Of a stretch of 64,000 bases of DNA, positions 34,401 to 46,100 are shown in pieces. The notes under the pieces were generated by a model. That model did not search any database. It saw nothing but the letters and a program-made list of their open reading frames with translations, and was not told the DNA's origin. This DNA is from Siderastrea radians (taxonomy: Eukaryota; Cnidaria; Anthozoa; Scleractinia; Rhizangiidae): positions 6,225,994 to 6,289,993 of the forward strand of contig OZ024891.1 of NCBI GenBank assembly GCA_964017195.1, written 5' to 3'. A program made the translations under genes and the position numbers. Each line of letters begins with the position of its first letter. Position 1 is the stretch's first letter.

Positions 34401-36765
34401 TCATTTGAAGTAAGTTTCTACCTTTTTGCTTTAACTAAAATTAATTTTGTCTACTCTCTCTGGTTACAATATCTGTTCTTTATTGCATAACTTGCTTGAT
34501 CCAAGGATGTAAACAGTGACATCTGCAAAGATCATCCTAACCCTTTAAGCCCCAGTAGTGACAAGTGTCTAGTTTCTCCTTACAGCATTGCTCCTTGATC
34601 AAACATACAGGTAACGAGAATAAAGGAGATGATCATCAATGATCAAATGTCTTGATTTTTGATCAATTTCTCCTAAGCGGTAACATAAGAAATATAAGGA
34701 GAATAGTGAGGAGAATATGGATGTTAACACTGGGGCTGAAAGGGCCAAAAGGCTACAAAGCCAGGACTTTCTCTATCCATCAATTACATCAAACCTTATT
34801 AGACTGAAACTGATTTGCATCTTCCACTTCATCGTCTTTCACTGCCAAAGGATGATCCATAATTTGATCTTTCTCCTTACTATCTTCATGCAAAGGACTT
34901 TTAGCATCTTCAGGTTTACTTGCACTGGTCTTTTCATCCCCCTGCGTCTCGCTGTGATCTTTCGTGTCGTGATCGGCTGCTTCCTTCTTAGGGTTTTTTG
35001 CTGTCTGATTACTGTTGGTTGTCAAGACGTTGACACTGGCTTCCAAAGCTTCTTTTTCCTGTAACAGATTCTTGTAGGCACGGACCACATCTGTAGATAG
35101 GTACATAAAAAAAAGCATCTCAGAGGGCATACTCCTGCATAAGTACGTATGTATGGCTCCAAAAGGTATGATTTTTGAGTTATCTTGGTTTGAAGTAGGA
35201 TGCAGATTTTAACCAATTTAAGGGAGAAATAAGAGATGTTTCAGACCCTGGGAACGAGGTTGCCATTAGCTTTGCCATTTTGGTACCCCAAAAGGGGAAC
35301 AAACATGGGGCTTTAGGACTGAAATAACAAAGGGCTCTTGTGAAGATTTTGAATGACAAATAATAATTTATTTTAATTTAATAAATTTGAAGCAGTTAAG
35401 GTATTAGAACTGGTTAAAACATGTTAATTCAAAAAAAATTATTTCTCAAACATTACAGAATCATTCCAGATAAAAATTACATACTAGACTTATTCAGCAA
35501 AACCTAAACTTTTAGGAAATTGATATCTCAGATGTCAATTTTCACATAGGTGTGAATTCACATTTTAAAAAATTGCAGTCTCAAAAATAAAGATTGTGCA
35601 TTTGAAGCTTTCCCTGTATAGCTACAAAAATAAATTCATTTGGAGCAGATTTACTATTAAAAAGTTCAAATTTCTTGAAAATACCCAGCTGATGGTATCA
35701 TTTAGTTTTGGAGATATACTGCTTTTACCTTCTTCACAAGTTCATGAACTTAATACGATCGTAACTTCCTCTCAATTGTCTGCTTTGAACCGACTATTTA
35801 TATGCCATTTTCTCGACATTATAGCAACAAACACTCCAAATTTCATAGAGATATTTTAATTCTATACCTTTTGACTTCAAATGACTTTCCGCACTGTCTG
35901 TTGCGGCCGCAAAAGTGGCGAACATATCAGCAAAATTCACCCCTGCATCTTTGAAATTCAGCAGCGCCATGTTTGCTTTTCATGTGTATACCACTGTTCA
36001 ATATGTCTGAGGAACAAACCTGCCAATCAAAGCCCGGATAGCATAGCAATGCATACTGCATTACAAGTTTCACCCTGAGTTTGGCCTAAGAAAGGCCAAA
36101 AACTCGAAAGAGAGGTTGTCAACTGCTTTTAGAAATGTAATGCCAAAGTATATTACGGTCTTTTCGTCAAATTTTTTGCGATCACATTTTTGAATTTGAC
36201 TGAACGTGAAATAGCTGTCAACATGAGAATCATCACATTATTTCAAATTTCACAAATCGACGGAAAAATAACACGCATAACAACCAACTTCATTCTTCAT
36301 TTTCTCTGCTCCTAATAGGAATAAAGCTCTCATCTTTTGCAGTTTTGTTACATTTTGTATTATCTTTCAAATAATCGAACTTTTGGATATGATTTATTTT
36401 TCACCTTCAACCAGTTCTAATGCCTTAAGAGAGTTTTGTGACGTCTTTCAGTACATTGACCACTTCCACATCCCCCATAATACACTCTGTGTGCCCCCCA
36501 ACTTTTGCGTTAACTATTACTAAATAACTTTGGGAAAAAAAATGGGGGGGCTCCCACTTTCTCGCTTCCCATACTCCCTATCCGTTTACGCCTGTTAGGC
36601 AGGCTAAATTAACGTATTCAGTTTTAAGTGTAAAGAAGATCCTCGCAGGATCCTCACCTCTAAGGATCCTCGATCCTCACCTCTAAGCCTGGTTTCATAA
36701 CGACCCAGTTGCTCTTTCTGTGTCTCTACAATCTTAATGAGTTCGAACCTTGATTTCTTCTCCAT
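28488..36765 (-). CDS. GCC1: GCC1 (golgin GCC88), GRIP-domain coiled-coil protein
   Basis: Ten exons on the minus strand: 36681-36765, 34795-35090, 33678-33815, 33494-33583, 32206-32635, 31424-31702, 30353-30972, 29665-29789, 28993-29058, 28488-28653. All junctions are GT-AG with compatible phases; the total is 764 aa, against about 775 in human. The N-terminus reads MEKKSRFELIKIVETQKEQL and then RDVVRAYKNLLQEKEALEAS, a block also found in vertebrate GCC1. Most of the protein is coiled coil. Residues about 713-758 are a GRIP domain (ESANLEYLKNIVLRFM..TAIATILEFSPKE), including the conserved Tyr that contacts Arl1. GRIP golgins tether endosome-derived carriers at the trans-Golgi. The last exon may instead splice at GAG|GTAAAA (28524), in which case a further exon is missing. 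Introns hold several MITEs. A transmembrane-like tail after exon 7 is only intron read-through. Confidence 0.93.
32683..32920. mobile_element. Inverted-repeat MITE in GCC1 intron
   Basis: TTTACAGAGGACTGGTTCC at the left mirrors GGTTCTGGTCCGGTCCATGT plus AAA at the right, with repeated GGATCCGTTTCGG / CTGGTTCCAGAACGG blocks inside. It resembles in style the ATTTACATGAGACCGG element at 55.5-62.3 kb. Edges are approximate. Confidence 0.5.
33173..33378. mobile_element. AACCCTTTNAGCCCC MITE, copy 1
   Basis: About 205 bp in a GCC1 intron, starting TTAACCCTTTCAGCCCCAAT and ending ATATTGGGGTGGGGTAA. Internal landmarks (GAGAATA..GATGATCATCA-like, TTGATTTTT.., ATTCTCC, AAGAAATATA, GTGAGG) are shared with copies at 34538-34746, 37532-37725 and 49139-49349. 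Confidence 0.65.
34538..34746. mobile_element. AACCCTTTNAGCCCC MITE, copy 2
   Basis: Starts AACCCTTTAAGCCCCAGTAG and ends AACACTGGGGCTGAAAGGG, the clearest inverted ends of the family in this window. Lies in the intron just before GCC1 exon 2 (minus strand order), about 50 bp from the exon's donor site. Confidence 0.7.
35745..36430 (+). repeat. Dispersed repeat, copy B (uninterrupted)
   Basis: Lies in GCC1 intron 1. Collinear with 17430-18101 joined to 21628-22080, without the hairpin, 78-bp and foldback insertions. The sequence around the insertion point reads TAGCAATGCATACTGCATTA and then CAAGTTTCA here. It corresponds to AAGCAACGTATTGCGTTACA plus ACTTTCA in copy A once one target duplication is removed. 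Confidence 0.7.
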
Positions 36766-37177
36766 AAATGTACGTAGAACAACAGATCAATTGCAAAGCA
36801 CGTTCACTCGTCAGGCATCAAACTTATTGTAAGTGGCGTCATATCCAGGTTGTTTCATTCCTTCCAGTTAAAAGGACGAAAACATAGCAATATGGGTCAT
36901 TTATCGACAAATGAAAAAGACCAAGCGCTTCTTTAAGTCTTTACATATTCCTTCGTCGTCTTTCAATCGAAGATGAAAGGCTATTATTGTGATATTTTAT
37001 CGGCAAAAGTAGAGGAATTTATCGATATTACAACGTTCTAAATTGACCAGGCGTGCCAGACACGTATGTTTACATTAACAACCGCGGGAAGACTGGTAAC
37101 ATACATTGTGTAGAGAAACACGAAGAAACACCGAAAGTGCAAAGACTTTATCTGATCACGTGATCTCATAAACTAAT
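36766..37177. promoter_or_regulatory. Bidirectional promoter region, GCC1 / KIAA0930
   Basis: The 412 bp separates two divergent start codons. No classic TATA box was assigned. A palindromic GATCACGTGATC at 37154-37165 contains the CACGTG E-box within TCACGTGA, the form bound by bHLH-Zip factors such as TFEB/USF. It is 16 bp upstream of the KIAA0930 ATG, so it may be in the 5'UTR. Shared regulation is inferred from spacing only. Confidence 0.55.
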
Positions 37178-40100
37178 ATGGCGGCCGCCCAGAATGCAGG
37201 ACACAATAGCATAACGAAAGTTTTGGAGAGCATTTGCCGGGAAAGGCGAAGAGAGCTCCTTGACAAGGAAAGTGAAGGTAAGTTTAATGCGTTGTAATTG
37301 CGTGGGGCTTGTGTCAAGGTGTGAGATTCATGGGTTTTCCGAGATCTGACTCATGGAATTTGTTAGGGGTTTGAATTGTGCAAGATGAATTAAATGTGCA
37401 TATGTGAGGAAATAAATATTTGAATGGCTCTGCTTAACATTCTGTGAATGTATTGTCCTGCTAACTTTTGTAAAATGAAGGGGAAAGATTTTGGAAAGCT
37501 TAGGAGATGTCAGAACATAAGTTGTGACAATGCAAGAGTTAAATCATTGGAAAAAAGATAGAGTAAAAGGAAGAGAAAAGGTTATGAGAATAAAGAAAAT
37601 GATCACCAAAGGAAAAAAAGGAAAAATGGTTTGATCTTTTAAAAATTCTCCAAACCAAAACAATAAGGAAATGTATGAAGATCAGTCAGGAGAATTGGTA
37701 TGTTGATATGGGATTAAAGGGCAATACTAAACCTATCCTTGCCTGTTAATCTTCTGGCTTGCCACATTTCCTAATAATTGTTCCCCTGTGTTTAACTGGC
37801 TATTAGATGTTACAGTTCCAAGAAGCCAGAGTTGTTTCCCGGCCTGGTGTTGTTTTTTTGAGAGGCACCAGAGCCAAGCAAGGAATCGTCTGCAAATACA
37901 GAAAATACAAATACAATACAATTTTTTTTTCAAAAAACCTTAGCCACTTGTTCCTGTGAAAGCACATTCAAAGATGGGAAAAGTTGAGATTTCAGTAATA
38001 AGCTTGGGGCTTACCTTCTTCAAAGGCATCAGCGTCGAGGACGCCAGGCAAGGAATCGTCTACAAATTTAGAGAAGACAGTTATCAAGGAAAAATGTGGT
38101 TTCGAATTTGCATGTTCTCGGCTTCCAAAGTTTACTCGAAAGACAGAGATGCAAACGATTATAAATTCAATTATTAAAAACTGGACTAGGTATATTGGAT
38201 TTCTAGCATTTTGATTGGCTGAACGGAGCTAGGCTATCAGCTCATATACGTGCTGTGACCAAATATGGTCAATGAACACTCAACAATAAAATGAGCAAAG
38301 TGAGCTGAAACCTTTTCCCTCTTGAGCAACCCGGTGAGAAAATTGGACGAGAGAAATCACTTGGCAGCGAATGTAAATTAAGCAGAAATTCCAACAGCGT
38401 CAGCAACAAGCATCACCAACAGCGTCGTCTAACATAAGTCAAAATTGTTTGAAGAAACTGTGCAGAAATAGAAATTGAAGCATCAAGTGTTGTGTTTACA
38501 ATTAATTTCTTTCATCGATTGTCACGTCGATCATTAAAATTGAACAAACAGTAAGTTTTATCAGGAAGGCTTTCCACTTCAAAATATCGAGACAAGACAT
38601 AAAATAAAACAGTGAAATGGGGCAGGAGCATTTAATAAAAACTATCACACATTAATGGTGAGTTTGTGCGAAAATCATGAAGCAGTGTAAACAAGTACTA
38701 AACAAACTACAGCTGCAAACTACCAAGAAGGAAGGAAGGGCGAGATTTTTTTTGGCTTTAACACGCAAAATTGACACTGGTTTACCTGCACTCGTTGTAG
38801 CTCTGTGTTCCAACAGGTCCAAATGCTTGGATGGAAATCGGATGCCATGTAAACGGAGTTGAATCGCTATTCCAGTTGTTTGAACGTTGTTTTTATCATT
38901 GCGTCCCAGCGCAACCTCTAAACCGAGAGCAACTGCAATTTGTGCTTTGCATTTAACAAACTATGATGGTGAATTTCAATGTTCCTCGTTACAGTAATCT
39001 TACTTCTGAGCTGCATAGAAATTACCTCTTCAATTTCAAATTCAGTGTAGTTCTGTCTTCAGTTCAATCAAACACGCACATGATGGCTCTGTTGTGCGAA
39101 CAGATTACAAGCGTGTTCCATTTCAACTTCAGCAGCTAATATGGTGAAATTGTACAGCTTCAATCTGCTTTGAACGATGATCACAACAATGTTTCAGGAA
39201 AAATCAAACAAGTACCATATTTCAAAGCCAATAATTAGATTTTGTCCAAAACTTGTGCCACTTTGTTCACTTTCGAGCAGTTTTCATCGATTCATTCAGC
39301 TTTGCGAGTGAAACACTGCAACACTTTGCAAGGTTTTGGCGCCTTTTTCATTTGGTCATGTGATCAATTCTTGTTACCTTTTTATCTTTTTTCTCATTTT
39401 TCCCGTTCTTTCTTGATTTTTTTGTTTTAAATAGTGGTTTTAAGTTTTTAATAAAACAATTATTCTACTCGGGCTTGCTGGATATCAAATGATTATAACC
39501 AACTCGGCGCTACGCGCCTCGTTGGTTATCTATCATTTGATATCCAGCGCGCCCTCGAAGAATAATTGTTAAATATATTCACTCACCATCCGACATGCCA
39601 GCCATCATGCGAACGATTGCGCCTGCAGAACATCTGAGCAGCGGTAATAAACACGAAATGAAAACAAGATGGCGGATCGCGGCGAATCGATCAAAACAAA
39701 CAACCAAGGGGTAATATTTCTTTCTATTTTTTTTTAGGGTAGTTGATTAGGTAGTCCATATAGGTAGTCCATCTAGGTAGTCCATTTTGGTAGTCCATCG
39801 TGGGGGTCCATGGACTGGGGGTCAGCGAAATGTACCTACCCGTGGTCAGCCGGCCCCCAGATGGACTACTCCATTACTGGCAAATCCCCGGAACCCAGCC
39901 ATGAGCCCCACACGCCCCGGCACCCGTCACACTGACTTAGTCAGTGAAGAGAAAAACAAAAAGAAGTAAATAAAACAAAATAAGAGGGAGGGAGGGCGGG
40001 CCGGGGTAGAAAAAACAAGCAGAATGCTGCAAAATACCTAGACAAAACATGTGCAAGCAGTCACAGCTCGCCATTGCAGTAAACTATGCAAACTGAGCCT

Positions 40101-43100
40101 GACAGTACCTGAACAACCGCTGACCATCACCGCTTGATCACCACGTGCTCATTGTAGGTTAACTTGGTTAAATACATTTAACCTCATATAACTGTATTTT
40201 GCCATTATTTTTACAGAGGGGTTTATTGTCCTGGCTATTGAATCTTTCTGGACGAGACTGTTCTCCCAGTACTTTGTTTGTAGTGATGATGACACAAGGG
40301 ACGACCTTCTTTTCTATGTTAAAGGGAAGAGTGCAAATAAAGATGGAAAAGTTGGCAAGGAAACAGAGGTACACTGCATTAATTGGTTGTGGTTGTTTAC
40401 TTGTTAGATACACTGAATCAGTAAGTGTATGTATTCAGTGTTAAACTCATCAGCAATAGATGAGCTTGGGGAAGGTGCCTGAAAGAATGGTGGAGCCAGA
40501 AGCAATTGAGCCAAGCACGTCGGGAAACCATGACAACCCTGTGAGCGGCAACCACCAGGCACTGTCGCACTGTCACACAGTGGAACAACGATACTTACCA
40601 CATACTTACCATAACAGGAAATGAAACGGGGGGAAGGGCAGGGAGTGAAAGTACGGAGAACGGTCGACTAGCGAACAAGCACGTGAAATGAATTGACCTC
40701 AAAATCCGAACTGTAAAACACAAAAGGCCCCTGCGGCAACCCCCCGGCCACCCCGCAAGCCTGCCATGTGGAAGACTGCTGACCAGCATTGCTTTGAGTT
40801 TAACTTAGCCTAAATTACATTTAGCCACATTAAAACTTTAAATTTTAAATAAATTGTGTTGACTTGGTTTCTTAACTCTTTCACTCCCAAAATCAGTCAT
40901 GGAGACATTAAGGTGATTCTTAAGTTTTGAGTTTGTGGATAAAATCCTATGGTGTGACCATTCAAATGAAACCTCTTCAGCAGTACTTTCACGTGATACT
41001 ACTTAAATTTAAGTATTTTTCAAAATGAAATTTGGGATTCGTCTTGAATTTTGATTTTAGGCACTCTTGGGAGTGAAAGGGTCAACAAACTTGTTGCTGA
41101 AGCTGTCTCAGCTGTCTCCTTTTTTTTTGTCATGTAGTCAAAAATTGCAGTGTTCAGAAAAGACTCCAAAGTTCTACCAAGGTTTGTAATGTTTGTTTGG
41201 TTCAGGTATTTTATGATAAGAGATAAGTTCTTTATTGAAAACATATTGCCTTGTAATTAACCATAAGGCTTGTCCAGTCTGGTATAGATTTGAACATTGA
41301 AATTTATTTATAAATTTTTTCTGATTTATTTTCAGCCTTGGTGATCCAAGTATTGACTGGGAGGAGTCTGTTTATCTCAACTTAATATTACACCAAGTAA
41401 GTGAAGGCAAGAGATTTCCAAGGAATACTCCAAAGATATTCTGATTATGTACCAAAACCTTTAAGGTTGTTCATGCTATTAGCTAGTTAATTTTGATAAG
41501 GGTGTCATTGCAGTGGGGATATTGATATCCTACTCTTTACATTGACAAAAAAATCAATACCTCAATGTGTATTGAAATATGATTTTCCTCATTTGGAAGA
41601 AATTTTATAATGCTGTGAAGGTTAATATATTGTCATGAGTTCAGCCAGTCTATTATCTTGGAGGGTGCAGAGAGAATTTGAGACTGAGTGATCTCTGTAT
41701 GCCATTGTTAATTCAGAGAATAGCATTTGTATAAATATCAAACAGTCATTACTCAATGCTTAATTACTGTTTTTCTGCAGTTTGAATACACACTGACATG
41801 TGCAATTTGCACAAAACCTCATGAAAAAGAAATGAAAGTTCTAAGTAGAATATCACAGGTCAGTAAGTGCCGTTTATTTCTGTGACGATAAAAAATGTCT
41901 GTGGTTGTTGTTCGGTATGAATGTTGGTTTGGTGGTGTAAATTAATAGAGTTTTAGGTTCCTTTTGTCAGTGCAGGTCAGCAAAACACGGAGAACAATTC
42001 AATTCCAAATCAGCACCAAAATACAAGAACCCCCCCCCCCTCCCTCCCCCCCAAAAAAGAAAAATTCCTTTATGCTCTGGTGCATGCAGAAAGCAAAATT
42101 CAGATGCAGGTTCTAGGAAGCAAACTCAAGGCTTTATAATACTCGTAAGTGCACCTGAGTTGGTTTTAATTTGAGCCATTCTCAATTTTTATTGGATAGT
42201 TGAGCTCTGCATAAAATGCGACCAGTATACATGTATGGACAACAACCTTTAATTGGTATGAAAATATGCATGGATTTTCTGGGGGCATAAACTGATCAGT
42301 AACAGTTTGTGGAGAGAAAAGCTAAGGAATACTGTAAGCAAGCTTCAAGGAACAGATAATGTAAAAGGACATGTAAATACACATGCATATTTTTAAAGTC
42401 AAATAAAGGTTGCTGTATATTTTTGCTGAAAGTCATGCAAATGCAAAAAAAGATAGCTACATAGGATGTTGAATTTGTAGTGTTTCCTAGCATCATTTTA
42501 TCAACAAGCATGTTGATGTCCTCATCTATCACAGCAACAAAATGCTACATTCTGTCTTGAAATTTTTTAAAAATGTCTTTTAACTCGAGTTCTGAAAAAT
42601 GGCAGATGTCGTTTGAGGGATGTCATTTGAGATCTACCTGTTTAAGTTGGGGCACATTGCATCACATGATGCATTTTGACCAGTCACATGCAAGGAAAAA
42701 TGTTTGATGGATTATAATGTGTTGTTGCAGAAAATATTCATATCCACCTCATGGAAGGTCATTGGAAATTCCTAGGGGGGTGGGGGGGGATCTCAAAGGC
42801 CAAAACTTTTAAAGGAAAGTGTGAAGCTAAACTAGAATTTCCAGAGGGGTGGGGGGCTTCAAAGTGAAAAACCATCTGTGGGGGAGGTATGGATATTTTG
42901 GAACCTCACAAATACATGATAATTTAAAATATGAGTGATGAGGACACATGTAGCTACTTTTCATATTACTAGGCCCGTGGTCTTTCGGTTTTTCATAGTT
43001 TTCCAGTTTTTTGAGTTCAATAATTTGAAATTGCATCACGTGATGCCTTTTGACTAGTCACATGCAAGCAAAAATGTTTGGTGGATTATAACACATGATA

Positions 43101-46100
43101 ATGCAAAATATGAATGATAAGGATAGCTACATTTCACATTACCAGGCCCGTGACAACTTTCAGTTTTTCATAGTTTTCCAAATTTTTGAGTTCAATCATT
43201 TGAATCATCTTCATTGTTAAAAATATTGTATTATTATTTTATTTATTATGCTTTTTTCCCACATGTTCTTTCTGCAGAAGGTGTATGCATCACCAGACAG
43301 AAGGAGGTAAGAGTGAAGCCATTAAAATGAATGAGTTCTTAAACACATCCTTACCTCCTACTTTAAACTGAAAGTTGTGTCTTGTTGTTCACTACAGATG
43401 AAAAGAAGTATTTTCATTGTTTGTAGTTATTTTTTTAATCCTTCATGAACATCTTTTATGTTTACAAATAAGGCAACACGACATTAGCTTTATTTGGAGT
43501 TAGTTTAAAACCTCTTTTCCATAGTTTTTTTATATTTTCCTTGTCATTTCAGAATGGACATCAAAGGGAGTTCTGCAGAGATATCATACCCCAACATATT
43601 TTTTATTTTGGACAACTTTGAGGAGGTTAGTTGTTCCTTTCTTTGTAAATGTGGGTGGGTTGCCAGTAGGCTTCTTTCAGTGTTTTAAAACTCAGCTTGA
43701 TGGTAACTACACTAGCCTTATTCTTAATTGCTTGAAAGTGTTCTGTTCAAGTCAGTGAAATTTCAAGAATAAATATGTTGGTCAGACATCACGCGCGCTA
43801 AAAACACGTGTGAAAGAACACGCTAAGGCCATAGCAACATTGGATAAAAACTCTTTGTTGGCCAAACACCATATGCTTAGCGGTCATCAAATAGATTTGG
43901 AGAGCATTGAAATTGTCGACAGGTCATTGGCGTGGCGACAAAGACTAATTCTTGAAGCTTGGCATTCCGTGCGAAATAGGAACACTATAAACGAACACAT
44001 AGCGCTACCAAGCGTATACAATAACATTAAGAATTTTTAGAGTCATTAAGAATACTCTAGAGACTATTGTTGCACTCAGAAAGTTCCTTCGAGGTGTGAT
44101 TTTTTTTTTTTAATCACACATCGGTTACATATTCTAAGTAGGACGCCATTAGACATTTGCGTTTTTATCTTTGCTGAGGAAGGCAACAGTAGTGGCCGAA
44201 ACGTCCATAACTATTTTTAGCCAGTGTCAACTTTTTTTAAATTCTTTTTTACCAGTTTTTAATAAAGATACCCATTAATTTCTGATATTTCTGTGATCTA
44301 GGTCTCTTTAAAAGGCTGCATTTTAATATCTCAATTTAAGAAGTAAAATTTTTGAAGGCTATTATTACATAGACAGTCCTTGGTTATGAGGAAACATGCA
44401 CTCTGACTGACTCCCTACTCATAGGCTATCAGTTGTTGTTGGATATAAGCAAACATGCACTCCGATTGGCTCCATCTAATAGGGTATCAGCTGTTGTTGG
44501 ATATAAGCAAACATGCACTCTGACTGACTCCCTACTAATAGGCTATCAGCTGTCGTTGGATATAAGCAAACATGCACTCCGATTGGCTCACTCTAATAGG
44601 CTACCAGCTGTTGTTATATAGACAGCCCCTGGATATGAGCAAGCACACGCTCTGATTGGCTCCCTTTAATAGGCTATCAGCTGTTATTATATAGACAGCC
44701 CCTGGATACGAGCAAGCACATGCTCCGATTGGCTCCCTCTTATAGGCTATCAGCTGTTATTATATAGACAGCCTCTGGATATGGGCAAGCATGCACTCTG
44801 ATTGGCTCCCTCCTATAGGCTATCAGCTGTTATTATATAGGTAGCCTCTGGATATGAGCAAGCACGTGCTCCGATTGGCTCCCTCTAATAGGCTATCAGC
44901 TGTTATTATATAGACAGCCTCTGGACATGAGCAAACATGCTCTCTGATTGGCTCCCTACTAACATTCTATTGGCTTGTATCATACAGTACAAGTAGAGTT
45001 GTGAAAAAGATCATAAAAAAGTGCTTCTTTATTTATATTTCTCATGATTCAGGGGTTGTCTATAATAATTATCATAATATAACAAATATCATTTTTCTCA
45101 CTCTTGTCATGCACTAACTGGTAGCTAACTTGACCCTGTGTCTCATTGGCTTTGAGTTCATTTTATGATGCATTTTCATGGAATAATTCTTAAATGTTAA
45201 AGGGTATGATTTTTCCCCTGCAACAGACATTCAGAGACTTTGCACTGCAAGAAAATGAGATGGTTTGTGTGGAGTTAGTAGCCAAAGATAAGGTACGCGT
45301 ATGTGGAGGCACTTTGCATTGATCATTTGACAATGAATCAACTTTATTATTTTTAAGAATTGAAGCATATAAAACTCAACAATTATAGTGAAGTGCTGAA
45401 TTTTTTCTTGTTGTAGACTGAATCAGTTGAAGGGGTTATCTTCTTAGGATCTATAAGACATGAGTCACTCAAGAAAGTTTATGATGGCCGAGTAAGTACC
45501 AATATTGTTTTTGCTGATTCGCATGCTGTCCAGGTGAATAATTATTATTGAATCATGTAGTCTGACAAGTTGTACACTGTACAAGTGGCCTAGGTTTTTT
45601 TTATTTTATTGGAAACCTCACTTTACAACAGGTTTGCTTACTCACATTAACTTTGCCAGAGAATTTTGTGTGTGTGTGTGTGTTAAAATAAACCTTACTG
45701 AGCCGCCTTGTGATTTTATCATAAGGACTGTGGTTTTGTTGAGTGGTCTGATTTTGTCTGATTGAAACCATTTTTTTGGCTAATGTTTATTGGTTTCTTG
45801 TTTAATTTCCTCAGTTAACTGAGTTGTGACTGTTACTCAGACACAAAAATATCATACTTTTCCACTTAATCCCTGTTGACTTACTGGACTCAGGGCTGTT
45901 ATTAAGTTTTGAGTCACCTGTTGCCTTGATCTTCACATCTGTAACAAACTTGTTGCTTTGAGAGTAAATTACAATTTATTTATCCAGCAAAAGGCAACCT
46001 CACCCGTTGCAAGGTCCAATCTAGCATACTCAGTCGTGACAGGTGTTATGGGTTTTGGCCCTTAATGAAAGCCTTACTGGTAATCAGATTCTCTCAACTC

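Noticed and set aside
40408..40420. 13-nt candidate microexon of KIAA0930
   Set aside because: It has the right length class and a strong donor, but reads an in-frame TGA in the required phase.
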